Below the pieces are notes generated by a model. That model saw only the letters and a program-made list of their open reading frames with translations, was not told the origin of the DNA and did no database searches. A DNA stretch of 64,000 nt, taken from contig NC_054880.1 in the NCBI RefSeq assembly GCF_018320785.1, positions 793,738-857,737 of the forward strand, given 5' to 3'. Positions 1-11,637 of this stretch are shown piece after piece. The translations under genes were made by a program, and so were the position numbers. Within the stretch, counting starts at the first letter, position 1; the number at the start of each line of letters is the position of its first letter. Source of the DNA: Cheilinus undulatus. Its lineage: Eukaryota; Chordata; Actinopteri; Labriformes; Labridae.

Positions 1-178
1 GGTGTCAGAGACCAGGGACCCCCAAAATAAAGGTGTCAGAGACCAAGGACCCCCAAAATAAAGGTGCCAGAGACCAAGGACCCCCAAAATAAAGGTGCCA
101 GAGACCAGGGACCCCCAAAATAAAGGTGCCAGAGACCAGGGACCCCCAAAATAAAGGTGTCAGAGACCGGAGACCCCC
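1..178. repeat. 31-bp minisatellite (cut by window edge)
   Basis: Six tandem copies of a 31-bp unit beginning GGTGTCAGAGACC and ending CCCCCAAAATAAA start at positions 1, 32, 63, 94, 125 and 156. The array runs off the left edge, so its true length is unknown. The only variation seen is T/C and G/A changes. Confidence 0.95.
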
Positions 179-2189
179 CTGGACCTGAAGGTGGCTGAAC
201 AGACAGGAACATTCTAGAATAGTCATGTGGAGACAAGGCCGTCCTTAAGGGGGATAACTGGGAGAGCTAACTGGGGCCCAGCCGAACTGGGGGCCAGAAA
301 GATCATGGTCCACTGTAAAGCTAATCTGTGGTAAATCAGGGTTCCCGCGGATCCTTAAAAAGTCTTAAAAGGCATTGAATTCATGAATCTAAAGATAAGG
401 CCTTAATTCGCATTAAAATGTCTTAATCTTTCAAAAGTCTTAAAAAATATGAACACATGAAAAGTAGGATTTTATGATTGTAAATCGTCTCAATTCTCAA
501 AATAAATGGTAACATTTATTTTTAAAAATAATTTACTGAATGACTCTCGTGGTAACATCGCGCAGTAACGATAGCGGAACCAACGAAACAGTGATGTGGT
601 TGCAGCCGGGACTCTTACAGCAGATGCACGTCGTTCATGTAGCATAAATTCAGCCAATGTTGGCTGTCCAACCAAGATTTTTCTCCATGGCTGAAAGCGG
701 TACCAGCAGGCCGCCCCTGCCTGGATGGAAACTACCACAGCGCCAGGGCCTCATGGTGGGGGCTCACTCTGGACGTCAGTCCGGCGTTTGTATGATAAAT
801 ATGATTGAGGTAGTGTATATACAGTGTTGGCCAAACAGAGACTTTACCTGGTCCTTACGTTAGTACATCAACCCTCCAGCGCGCTCGCTCTCCTGACGCT
901 TGCAGCACAGAAACTCTAAGCACGTCTGTCCTGAATATCCACCCGTTATTCTGCAGCCTCTCTTGTCCAAAGTCAGCTCCTGCTGTCCTTTAGTTTGGGA
1001 ATTTATGGTAAAACTCCATTTATACCATGGTCTTGGTGAGTACTCGATTCTGATTGGCTCTGGAAATTCCATTGGTGTCCATTAACTTCTGATATACGGA
1101 AAAAAAAAATCTGTTCACTGTTCCAAATTAATGCGCAGCAGCTGTTGGCCGTTCCTCTGTTAGGAGTAACCATAGCAACCTGACACAGTCATGTCTGAGC
1201 AGGGAGTACAGCGCTGCCAGCCTAAAAGCCTATAGACATCAACGCCACTTTACTGACATAAATAAGACCACAGGCTCCAGGTCAGAGAGCTGTAACCTGA
1301 CCTGGAAGCTTTTATAACCATAACATGAAGGCTAAATAAACATGAATATGTAGCTAATGTGCTCTCAGCTGTAATGAGAGCTTCTGTTCTGTGTTTACAT
1401 GTAAATGAGCAGCGACAGTAGCCACCAGTGCGCTGGATATATGTGACAAAATGCGCATGTGCGGTGTGTCTATTGACGTGTGTCAATAAAGTTTTCTCCC
1501 TCTCAGAGAGAGAGAGATCCAGTTAGAGCAGAGCGGATGTCCCGCTGTGTGATTATTCCTCCGTTAATAACTCGGTCTAGTTCTGGATGTTTGTTAGAAA
1601 CGCTGAGCAAACCGACTCTAACAGACGTACGTCTTCTCTCCATCACCTTAACTCTGAGAGGTGAGTGTCGCTAAAACTCACTTCCTCCTGTTCTAACTGC
1701 CGTAAACTGTTGTCAGAAGATTCAAATAACACAAACAAAAGAAAAGACGCCATTATGTCTGTGTAGAGCCAAAGGATCTTCTGATAAACCGTCACGATAA
1801 TATCAGATAAATATTGACGTGTCTGAAGGACAGTCAGCACCTGCAGGGCGTGGACAGCTCTGGTTCACGTCTGTGACCTCGAAGTGCTGAAGGAGGGATT
1901 ATTCAAACAGCTAAATCTGAGATTTTCATCAGATGACTGTTCATGTCACCTTACAGGTTATAGTCTGATCACATGACTCATATCTATGGCCCGTCCTATT
2001 TACTGGAGTAGTGAATAACGTTTACATTCCCTAAGGACGTTACGGGATTGGAATGGCTATTCCAGTTATTAGTCAGGCCCTCAGGCGTTGCTAGGGGAAA
2101 GAAGTTGTTGTAGTAAAACTTTCTATTTTGATCACAAAACGTATGAATGATAAATTAGTAGCTTTATTAATTATTTTTGTTGGCAAGTG
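179..2189. other. Intergenic stretch, no gene recognised
   Basis: No exon or protein homology was recognised on either strand. The segment from about 337 (GGTTCCCGCGGATCC followed by A-rich CTTAAAA repeats) resembles the end of a common fish DNA transposon, but no partner terminus was found. Short open frames here have no recognisable domain. Confidence 0.4.
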
Positions 2190-2340
2190 ACCACGGTATA
2201 AGCGGGTTAATGCCCGACGAGGTGTCCAATTATCAGGGATTAATGGATGGTGCGGAGGCAACCGTCCTTCGCGTCGTCCATTAATCCCTGATAATTGGAC
2301 ACCTGGTCAGCCATTAACCCTGACAAAGCTCCACACTGGT
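2190..2340. mobile_element. Foldback/MITE-like palindrome
   Basis: Two perfect 28-bp inverted arms lie at 2220-2247 and 2277-2304, separated by a 29-nt loop. Outside them the similarity continues imperfectly (GGGTTAATGCCCGAC on the left against the reverse complement of GTCAGCCATTAACCC on the right). It carries no open frame. This is the structure of a small non-autonomous foldback element. The family is not identified. Confidence 0.6.
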
Positions 2341-2510
2341 TCTAATTGATGTCCAAGAACCTCCTCGATCAGCTGTTTGAAAAATCAGATCGCAGGTGAA
2401 AAAAATAAAGACAACGTATATTTTAAGGTGACACAATAAAACAAAGCCTACTGATGAAGACAGAAACATAGTGAGGAAGATACAGCAGCAAAACGGATGA
2501 GCCGCTGTCT

Positions 2511-3173
2511 GTGGGTACAGGGGTGTGTCTGTGAGGGGGTGAGGGGTACAGGGGTGTGTCTGGGGGTGAGGGGTACAGGGGTGTGTCTGAGGGGTACAGG
2601 GGTGTGTCTGGGGGTGAGGGGAACAGGGGTGTGTCTGAGGGGTACAGGGGTGTGTCTGGGGGGGGTGAGGGGTACAGGGGTGTGTCTGAGGGGGGGTGAG
2701 GGGTACAGGGGTGTGTCTGGGGGGGTGAGGGGTACAGGGGTGGGTCTGTGGGGGGGTGAGGGGTACAGGGGTGTGTCTGGGGGTGAGGGGTACAGGGTGT
2801 GTCTGAGGGTACAGGGGTGTGTCTGGGGGTGAGGGGTACAGGGGTGTGTCTGAGGGGTACAGGGGTGTGTCTGGGGGTGAGGGTACAGGGGTGTGTCTGA
2901 GGGGTACAGGGGTGTGTCTGGGGGGTGAGGGGTACAGGGGTGTGTCTGGGGGGGTGAGGGGTACAGGGGTGTGTCTGAGGGGGGGTGAGGGGTACAGGGG
3001 TGTGTCTGAGGGGGGGTGAGGGGTACAGGGGTGTGTCTGGGGGGGGTGGGGGGTACAAGGGTGTGTCTGGGGGGGTGAGGGGTACAGGGGTGTGTCTGGG
3101 GGGGGTGAGGGGTACAGGGGTGTGTCTGGGGGGGGTGGGGGGTACAGGGGTGTGTCTGGGGGGGTGAGGGGGT
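2511..3173. repeat. G-rich minisatellite with G-quadruplex potential
   Basis: Roughly 25-29-bp units of the form GGGGTACAGGGGTGTGTCTG plus a variable G-run and GTGAGG are repeated across about 660 bp. The plus strand is strongly G-rich. The open frames on both strands (TGVCLGG and TPLYPS repeats) have no other coding evidence. Confidence 0.9.
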
Positions 3174-3719
3174 AAGATCACTGGTTTATGTTAGTTTAAT
3201 TCTGAGTAAACCCAGTAAAACAGTTAAAATGTGGGATTAATGTTATGATGAAGAAACTGAAAAGGTCAGGTAGATGTTAAACTGTTGTCTTTATTACAAG
3301 GAATGAGATCACTGACAGCGATGATCAGTTCTGGGACCTTTTTCCAGATAAAGGTCAGTTTTGCTGTAAGCCACAGGGCTGTGGTAGGTTTTGGTGTGCT
3401 ATCTTTGATGATGACTCAGTTTGAACTAACTCAGGCAAAACTGCAATTTGCACAGACCCTGTACGTGTTACTGTAACACTGAGATGGTGTGTGTGTGTGT
3501 GTGTGTGTGTGAGAGTGTGTGTGGGGGGGCCTCACTTCTGGGTACCAGCCAATGTGTTTGAGGCCATTTGTGTCTGCTGTGAAGTTGGTCTTAAATGATG
3601 TTTCACATGGCATTAAAAAGTCTGGAGTTTACCAGGGCTCATCACAGAAACAAATATCTATTTCATTCATTTGTGCAGGAAGTAGCCATATCCTTTTGAT
3701 CAAAACAAAATACATCAAA
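3174..3719. other. Intergenic stretch with (TG)n microsatellite
   Basis: No gene was recognised. A short TG microsatellite lies at about 3487-3520. Confidence 0.5.
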
Positions 3720-4258
3720 AATAGCTAAAATGGGTTAATAATGGAGAAAAACTGTGGAAAAGGTGGTGAAATGGGATTTTAAAAGTAGCAGAAATGGGTT
3801 AGAAATGCCAAAAATTAGATAAAAATGGCAAAAAATAACCCAAAAAATTGGTTAAAGTGGCAAAAATGGGCATATGAAGTGGTAAAAGGGGATTAAAAAG
3901 TGGCTGAAATGGTGTTAAAGTTCCAAAAAAAGGTTAAAATTTGGTGAAATGGGATGAGAAATTGATACAGAATGGCAAAAAAGGGTGAGCTGAGGCAGAA
4001 ATGGTAAGAAATGGGTTAAACTGGCAAAAATGGGCGTGTAAAATTGTGAAATGTGGCGTAAAAAGTGGTGAAAGGGTTTAAAACTGAGAAAAAATGGGTT
4101 TTAAGTTACAAAAATGTGTTAAAATTCGGCCAAATTTGTGTTTAGAGGCAACAGTGTCATTAAAAATGATCCTTCGTTTTTAAAGGCATCTGGAGACCCC
4201 CTCTCAGTGTCTCACGACCCCTAATGGGGTCCCGACCCCAACGTTGAGAACCCCTGTC
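3720..4258. repeat. A-rich dispersed repeat (GGCAAAAATGG family)
   Basis: Degenerate short repeats of the type TGGCAAAAATGGG and TTAAAATGGTG run for about 400 bp and end in GTTGAGAACCCCTG. Similar blocks occur at 33290-33705, 62100-62322 and from about 63862 to the window end, so this is a dispersed element, probably a non-autonomous DNA transposon with an internally expanded body. Confidence 0.5.
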
Positions 4259-4489
4259 TTAGAGTAAAAGCAGTCTGATTTAATGTGAGTGTAGAAATCC
4301 TCTAAACTTGAAGTGGTTCTTGATGCACAGAGAATTTTTAAAGCCATAGTTTCAGAGAGGTGCGTAAACCTCTGAGAGTCACTCCAGCGGGTAAAGTCTG
4401 GGCTCTAGTTTTCTACAGTGAAGCTCTCCAGTCAGAAACCTTTGGAAAACCACTAGGAACTCTGATGATCAATGATCATTCCAGGTGAC

Positions 4490-5160
4490 TCTACTGCAGG
4501 GGTCCTCAAATGGCGGCTCTCGGGCCACTTCCGGCCCACCAGCAGGTGTCATCTGGCCCACCAGACATTTGGGGGAAAAAGACTGAAATTTTAAAAAATC
4601 TATTAATTTTTAATTTTTACCCTCTTAGGTGTTTAAAATACAAATGTTGACTCATTTATCGTGATCTTTCTATAGTTATAGCGAGGAAAGGTCGTTCTAC
4701 CATGCAGTAAATGAGTTAGGTATGGTTGAACTCTCTCTAGAGCAGGGAGGAGCATCATTAATAGACAGCAGACTGCTTCATCACCTCAGCTCTGCTAACA
4801 GGCTGCCCAAAAAGAGGCTGATACAGACTGTATGACTTTAAAGACTGAAGGAGGATTTATTGTCTAATATTGATTATTTTGTTGAAGATGAAAAATTTAA
4901 CCCCGTGAACAGCTGCACAGACTCTCATGAGTCCAGCCCTGCCTGCACCTCTGACAGGTTTCTGCATCTCAGGCCTGAACAAATATCAGAGGTTTTTAAG
5001 CGTGTAAAACCAAACTCCTCTCCCTGTGTGGGATTACAACAGCTGCTCTCAGGACAGCAAACACTGTCCCTGCATAAATGTCCATCAGCCACAAACGCAG
5101 ACATCGTATCTCTCTTTGGTGATTCAGTTCAATGTCAGCCTGATTTAATCCATAATATTA
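4490..5160. other. Possible transposon-derived segment
   Basis: The left end (GGGGTCCTCAAATGGCGG, then CGGGCCACTTCCGGCCC) resembles the termini of the hAT-like fish elements seen elsewhere in the window. An open frame at 4860-5165 is not recognised. A LINE origin is possible, but the similarity is too weak to claim. Confidence 0.3.
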
Positions 5161-5547
5161 ACTAATTAACTAACATTAACTACATTTATTTACAGACAAT
5201 TTCATTTTATGTCAACTAGACGTGCCGTTATATTCTGGACATAACGGGACATGGTTTATAAATCCTATGTGTATTTAACTCCAGGTCTCATCAAAAAATG
5301 GTAAAAATGACTCTCATGATAATAAAACACATTGTTTATAACTGAAAATGTAACCTGGACACAGGCTGTCCTGTGACATGAGAGGTCGGCATTTTTGGTC
5401 TTGGTGCAGCACTCACTGACGTAATTACGCACGGAGATGCACCACGTCATGTATGACTCATGTATGACACGCAGGGAAGTCAGGGGGTTTAGAGAGAACG
5501 GAAGAACGACTGTTGAGGCTCAGACGTGCTTTTAAGTCCAGTTTTCA
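5161..5547. other. Intergenic stretch, nothing recognised
   Basis: Unique-looking sequence before the 59-bp array. It contains CRE-like TGACGTAA near 5417, with no exon to go with it. Confidence 0.4.
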
Positions 5548-8539
5548 CTCAGTAGCTGAGGTGAGGACTCTCCTTCTGCTCTCATCCTAGGTCGGTGAAA
5601 TAATCCCTCAGTAGCTGAGGTGAGGACTCTCCTTCTGCTCTCATCCTAGGTCGGTGAAATAATCCCTCAGTAGCTGAGGTGAGGACTCTCCTTCTGCTCT
5701 CATCCTAGGTCGGTGAAATAATCCCTCAGTAGCTGAGGTGAGGACTCTCCTGCTCTCATCCTAGGTCGGTGAAATAATCCCTCAGTAGCTGAGGTGAGGA
5801 CTCTCCTTCTGCTCTCATCCTAGGTCGGTGAAATAATCCCTCAGTAGCTGAGGTGAGGACTCTCCTTCTGCTCTCATCCTAGGTCGGTGAAATAATCCCT
5901 CAGTAGCTGAGGTGAGGACTCTCCTTCTGCTCTCATCCTAGGTCGGTGAAATAATCCCTCAGTAGCTGAGGTGAGGACTCTCCTGCTCTCATCCTAGGTC
6001 GGTGAAATAATCCTCAGTAGCTGAGGTGAGGACTCTCCTGCTCTCATCCTAGGTCGGTGAAATAATCCCTCAGTAGCTGAGGTGAGGACTCTCCTGCTCT
6101 CATCCTAGGTCGGTGAAATAATCCCTCAGTAGCTGAGGTGAGGACTCTCCTGCTCTCATCCTAGGTCGGTGAAATAATCCCTCAGTAGCTGAGGTGAGGA
6201 CTCTCCTTCTGCTCTCATCCTAGGTCGGTGAAATAATCCCTCAGTAGCTGAGGTGAGGACTCTCCTGCTCTCATCCTAGGTCGGTGAAATAATCCCTCAG
6301 TAGCTGAGGTGAGGACTCTCCTGCTCTCATCCTAGGTCGGTGAAATAATCCCTCAGTAGCTGAGGTGAGGACTCTCCTTCTGCTCTCATCCTAGGTCGGT
6401 GAAATAATCCCTCAGTAGCTGAGGTGAGGACTCTCCTGCTCTCATCCTAGGTCGGTGAAATAATCCCTCAGTAGCTGAGGTGAGGACTCTCCTGCTCTCA
6501 TCCTAGGTCGGTGAAATAATCCCTCAGTAGCTGAGGTGAGGACTCTCCTGCTCTCATCCTAGGTCGGTGAAATAATCCCTCAGTAGCTGAGGTGAGGACT
6601 CTCCTTCTGCTCTCATCCTAGGTCGGTGAAATAATCCCTCAGTAGCTGAGGTGAGGACTCTCCTGCTCTCATCCTAGGTCGGTGAAATAATCCCTCAGTA
6701 GATGAGGTGAGGACTCTCCTGCTCTCATCCTAGGTCGGTGAAATAATCCCTCAGTAGCTGAGGTGAGGACTCTCCTTCTGCTCTCATCCTAGGTCGGTGA
6801 AATAATCCCTCAGTAGCTGAGGTGAGGACTCTCCTGCTCTCATCCTAGGTCGGTGAAATAATCCCTCAGTAGCTGAGGTGAGGACTCTCCTGCTCTCATC
6901 CTAGGTCGGTGAAATAATCCCTCAGTAGCTGAGGTGAGGACTCTCCTTCTGCTCTCATCCTAGGTCGGTGAAATAATCCCTCAGTAGCTGAGGTGAGGAC
7001 TCTCCTGCTCTCATCCTAGGTCGGTGAAATAATCCCTCAGTAGCTGAGGTGAGGACTCTCCTGCTCTCATCCTAGGTCGGTGAAATAATCCCTCAGTAGC
7101 TGAGGTGAGGACTCTCCTGCTCTCATCCTAGGTCGGTGAAATAATCCTCAGTAGCTGAGGTGAGGACTCTCCTTCTGCTCTCATCCTAGGTCGGTGAAAT
7201 AATCCTCAGTAGCTGAGGTGAGGACTCTCCTGCTCTCATCCTAGGTCGGTGAAATAATCCTCAGTAGATGAGGTGAGGACTCTCCTGCTCTCATCCTAGG
7301 TCGGTGAAATAATCCTCAGTAGCTGAGGTGAGGACTCTCCTTCTGCTCTCATCCTAGGTCGGTGAAATAATCCTCAGTAGCTGAGGTGAGGACTCTCCTG
7401 CTCTCATCCTAGGTCGGTGAAATAATCCTCAGTAGCTGAGGTGAGGACTCTCCTGCTCTCATCCTAGGTCGGTGAAATAATCCTCAGTAGCTGAGGTGAG
7501 GACTCTCCTGCTCTCATCCTAGGTCGGTGAAATAATCCCTCAGTAGCTGAGGTGAGTACTCTCCTTCTGCTCTCATCCTAGGTCGGTGAAATAATCCCTC
7601 AGTAGCTGAGGTGAGGACTCTCCTGCTCTCATCCTAGGTCGGTGAAATAATCCCTCAGTAGCTGAGGTGAGGACTCTCCTGCTCTCATCCTAGGTCGGTG
7701 AAATAATCCCTCAGTAGCTGAGGTGAGGACTCTCCTGCTCTCATCCTAGGTCGGTGAAATAATCCCTCAGTAGCTGAGGTGAGGACTCTCCTTCTGCTCT
7801 CATCCTAGGTCGGTGAAATAATCCCTCAGTAACTGAGGTGAGGACTCTCCTTCTGCTCTCATCCTAGGTCGGTGAAATAATCCCTCAGTAGCTGAGGTGA
7901 GGACTCTCCTTCTGCTCTCATCCTAGGTCGGTGAAATAATCCTCAGTAGCTGAGGTGAGGACTCTCCTTCTGCTCTCATCCTAGGTCGGTGAAATAATCC
8001 CTCAGTAGCTGAGGTGAGGACTCTCCTTCTGCTCTCATACTAGGTCGGTGAAATAATACCTCAGTAGCAGAGGTGAGGACTCTCCTGCTCTCATCCTAGG
8101 TCGGTGAAATAATCCCTCAGTAGCTGAGGTGAGGACTCTCCTTCTGCTCTCATCCTAGGTCGGTGAAATAATCCCTCAGTAGCTGAGGTGAGGACTCTCC
8201 TGCTCTCATCCTAGGTCGGTGAAATAATCCCTCAGTAGCTGAGGTGAGGACTCTCCTTCTGCTCTCATCCTAGGTCGGTGAAATAATCCCTCAGTAGCTG
8301 AGGTGAGGACTCTCCTTCTGCTCTCATCCTAGGTCGGTGAAATAATCCCTCAGTAGCTGAGGTGAGGACTCTCCTTCTGCTCTCATCCTAGGTCGGTGAA
8401 ATAATCCCTCAGTAGCTGAGGTGAGGACTCTCCTTCTGCTCTCATCCTAGGTCGGTGAAATAATCCCTCAGTAGCTGAGGTGAGGACTCTCCTTCTGCTC
8501 TCATCCTAGGTCGGTGAAATAATCCCTCAGTGGATGAGG
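5548..8539. repeat. 59/56-bp minisatellite, about 52 copies
   Basis: The unit begins CAGTAGCTGAGGTGAGGACT and ends GGTCGGTGAAATAATCCCT. Long copies are 59 bp; short ones lack a TTC triplet (CTCCTGCTC instead of CTCCTTCTGCTC), and a block at about 7140-7530 also lacks one C. At each unit junction CCTCAGTAGCTGAGG is a perfect interrupted palindrome. Copies are nearly identical, so the array is young or homogenised. No coding potential is seen. Confidence 0.95.
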
Positions 8540-9238
8540 GTTCATGGCTCTTTGAGCAGAAACAGAGCAGCAGTCAGGGAAACATCCCAGCAGCAGCCTG
8601 CTCTCTCTCTCATTGTAGGCTAGCATCCCTCCTGACTGAAGGATAGGTGACTCTGGTCCTGATGGTTTTTGGTTTATTTTAACTTGAAAAGTCAACAGAT
8701 TGTAGTTGCAGAAGTCCCAGACGCTTTAAAATTCACCGTAAGAGCTGAATGTCTGCAGGAGAGGTGCTCGGTCTACACTTTCTACCGTAGCTCTCTTTGT
8801 TCACGTTACTCCGCTAACTTCTCACTGTGGTTGTGTTACTTCAGTCACTTCCTTTCTGGCGCTTTCAAAGTAAAAGTCTGCTACTGTTAAACAGTAATTA
8901 AAGTTACCTCAGCTTAAATCAATACAAAACGTAGAAAATAACCCATTACAGAAGGCTCCACCTGTAGAAACGCTTACGGCTAAATGTGGTTACTTACTCT
9001 CTCTCTGGACTCTGCCCTGATCCCAGGTTGGCTGAAATAATCCCAGGGTCTGCTCAGATATTGTGGACAGCAGGTTGCCATGCTGAATGAATGTTTATAA
9101 TGAATATTCCAGTCTTGTAAGTTTAGCATCAGTGGGTCTTAAAAATGCTAAAAATGTCACCTGATACAAGGACAGCATGACTGACCTGTTTAGATTACTA
9201 GCAAATAAATCCTCTGTCTAAAGTAGCTAATTAAGCCT

Positions 9239-9281
<43 letters not shown>

Positions 9282-9369
9282 CCCTCTTCTACTGACTGAA
9301 ATATTGAAGTAGTCATCAGTCACATCTGGAACAGCATCTTCAGCATGAACACTGCGTTGTTGTTGAGGT
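8540..9369. other. Flank of the 59-bp array, with (TG)n
   Basis: No gene was recognised. At about 9017-9056 a diverged single copy of the 59-bp unit core is visible (GATCCCAGGTTGGCTGAAAT against CATCCTAGGTCGGTGAAAT). A (TG)n microsatellite lies at about 9244-9279. Confidence 0.5.
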
Positions 9370-10960
9370 GAAAGTGTAGACTGAAACTGTCCTGAAGGTC
9401 AGATGGTTTCTAGGATTATCATGAAGGTTAATCCTCAGAGTCTGGATTTTAGAGCCAGCAGATTTTTGCTGAACAGGAGAAAGGAGCTGTTCTCTCATTG
9501 TTAAACTAGGAGGGAGACTCAGCCCTCGCTGCTTTCAGCCAGTCTGGATGATGAATGAGAAATGCTGCTCCTGTTTTACATAAATGAATAAATCAGACTT
9601 TATTTGTCTCGTTGATGTTCAGATTTTAAAAAATAAATCCATAAAAAAACTCAGTGAAGCTGTAGCCTTCATATTTGTGCTTTTAGTGGTTCCAGTTTTT
9701 CTGTTTCTAACAAAAGGCCGGAGCGTATTAATGAACGTAAATGTAAATACATTGATAAACTGCTGATTTCATCTGTAGTCCACTGGCAGGAACACAAACA
9801 CTGAAATATGAACCACAGCATGAAGGTCACAGCCTCACCAGGCATGGAAAACATTTTTATTTTGTGATTATGGGTTTAAAATCGAACAGTCTGAAAGCAC
9901 TAATGCTTCTGTTTGTTGATTTGCTTTTCTACATTTTTAAAACGGTCATTTGGAACAAAGAATCTTAGTTTTGGTTTTGTTATTTCAACTTAAAATGATT
10001 TATTCTTATGAAATATACAGACGTTACCTATCCGTCTGTGTGATTAACAGTCAGACTATGAGTTTGACCACGATTAAAACTTTTATTTTTAAAATCCTAC
10101 CGTCTCTAAAATAGAGGAAATGTCACTTCTAATGTCCTCATAACAGCTGTGTTTGTTTAGGACACACTTTTTAAATGTTTTATTTACATAAAGACATTAT
10201 TTATTTTAGGTTTCACTCTTCTTGCTTCCTGGGCTCTCACATTTGTGAAATCCTTTTTTAATGTAATTTTCTCTACTGTCTGAGATATAAAGTGGTTGTT
10301 TAAAGACTGTAATAATTATTTTAAATGAGTTTGATATTAGAATAAACAGAAATGAACCAGTCAGTGGAGGTTTCATTGATAATGTTATTTTATAAATCAT
10401 TGTTTGTATTAAAGGCTGTGATTGGTAAGGAATAATGATATTTAGGATTGTGATGGGTGAACTGTTTCAGAAATAATCCAGTTTTATCTTTTTTAACTTT
10501 ATGTGCTAATTATTTAACTTTTCTGTTTATTTCTTCACTTTGTGAGTTTTAAGCTTGTGTTTTATTCTGAGCCATGATTCTAGAATAAATAAAGGTTTAA
10601 TAAACCGATCATGGTGTTTCTGTGTCTTAAAACCAGTAGAGGCAATGGAGAGCCACTGTTCAACTATTTTTTCTTCTTTGTTAAAATAGTAATGTGATTT
10701 TTTTTCCAGGTTAAATAATCTTCTGTTAGGACTCCAGATTCATGTTCAGCTTTTCTGGAGCATGGTGGAGACAGAAAAGCTGAAAATGTCCACATGGAAG
10801 TCAAAGTTTATCAGTTTGAACATTCGTTTATTTCCGTTGTGTTGCATTCAGCTGTATAAATGTTGAGAGGGATTTGTAAAACGCTGAATTCTGCTCACAG
10901 TGTCCCAACTTTTTTGGAACGTGTTGCAGGTATAAAATATGTCTATTGAATAAAGGCTGA
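9370..10960 (+). repeat. Inverted segmental duplication, copy A
   Basis: This segment matches the reverse complement of 28955-30165 over most of its length. Shared blocks include ACTGTCCTGAAG, GAAGCTGTAGCCTTCATATT and AAGCTTGTGTTTTATTCTGA. Near the distal end it has overlapping AATAAA signals (about 10583-10594), so it may be an old 3' untranslated region of a lost gene copy. That is inference; no coding exon is attached. Confidence 0.65.
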
Positions 10961-11165
10961 AAAACGCTGAATTCTGCTCACAGCGTCCCAACTTTTTTGG
11001 AACGTGTTGCAGGTATAAAATATGTCTATTGAATAAAGGCTGAAAAACGCTGAATTCTGCTCACAGTGTCCCAACTTTTTTGGAACGTGTTGCAGGTATA
11101 AAATATGTCTATTGAATAAAGGCTGAAAAACGCTGAATTCTGCTCACAGCGTCCCAACTTTTTTG
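10879..11165. repeat. 83-bp tandem repeat, about 3.5 copies
   Basis: Copies of ACGCTGAATTCTGCTCACAG start at 10881, 10964, 11047 and 11130, an exact 83-bp period. Each copy includes TGTCCCAACTTTTTTGGAAC and AATAAAGGCTG. A single unexpanded relative lies at about 28975-29010 in the inverted copy. Confidence 0.9.
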
Positions 11166-11430
11166 GGATCAGGATGTGAACCTTTTGTCGGTTAAAATCA
11201 AGTATAAACTTTTCTAATTACGCTAAGGACGGTCACTTCACAGGAGCCTCATCATGTTTGGTCCAAAACAGTTAAAAAAAAAGCGATCATCGAAAACAGA
11301 AAAACAGGTCCGAGAAGGAGAGGGAGCTTTTCGAGCTGTCCCTGAACGCCCCATCATGGGAGCTAACGGTACACAGGGGAGCAGAGCTTTGTGTTTAAAA
11401 GGCGGGAAAAGAGGCGGTTTGAAGTTAGAA

Positions 11431-11485
11431 ATGGATGTAATGATGGTGGTGGTGGTCCTGGGGACAGGGACGATGGTCTACAGCG
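11431..11485 (+). pseudogene. MHC class I leader exon (decayed locus)
   Basis: An ATG opens 18 codons plus one base that read MDVMMVVVVLGTGTMVYS, followed by the donor GGTGAGTTT. The exon is 55 nt and ends in phase 1, exactly like the leader exon of the intact minus-strand class I gene ([18 protein letters not shown]), and it shares the LGTG motif. It would encode a signal peptide targeting a class I heavy chain to the ER. The next homologous exon on this strand is alpha2 at 20560. Between them lie a 7.75-kb minisatellite and a LINE relic, and no alpha1 exon. Homology to a leader exon is the inference; reading frame and splice donor are seen directly. Confidence 0.8.
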
Positions 11486-11637
11486 GTGAGTTTCAGATCT
11501 AGAACCGTTTTATGAGTCCGTTAAAGACGCTGTGACGTCAGTAGAAACAGGACGTTTGTTTATTGTTTAAGGCCTTCAGTGAAGAGGCTTTCTGTAGGTT
11601 AGCATTTAATATAAAGCTGTTGGTTTAGTCTCTAAAC

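Noticed and set aside
2080-2100. X-box-like CGTTGCTAGGGG
   Set aside because: No adjacent X2, Y-box, ISRE or kappaB, and no gene nearby, unlike the cluster at 48.5 kb.
5548-8539. CRISPR-like array
   Set aside because: Units are directly adjacent with no unique spacers, and the DNA is from a vertebrate.
11220-11430. ISRE-like GAAAACAGAAAA upstream of the pseudogene leader exon
   Set aside because: Spacing is one base too long for the consensus and no SXY motifs accompany it; not enough to call a promoter.
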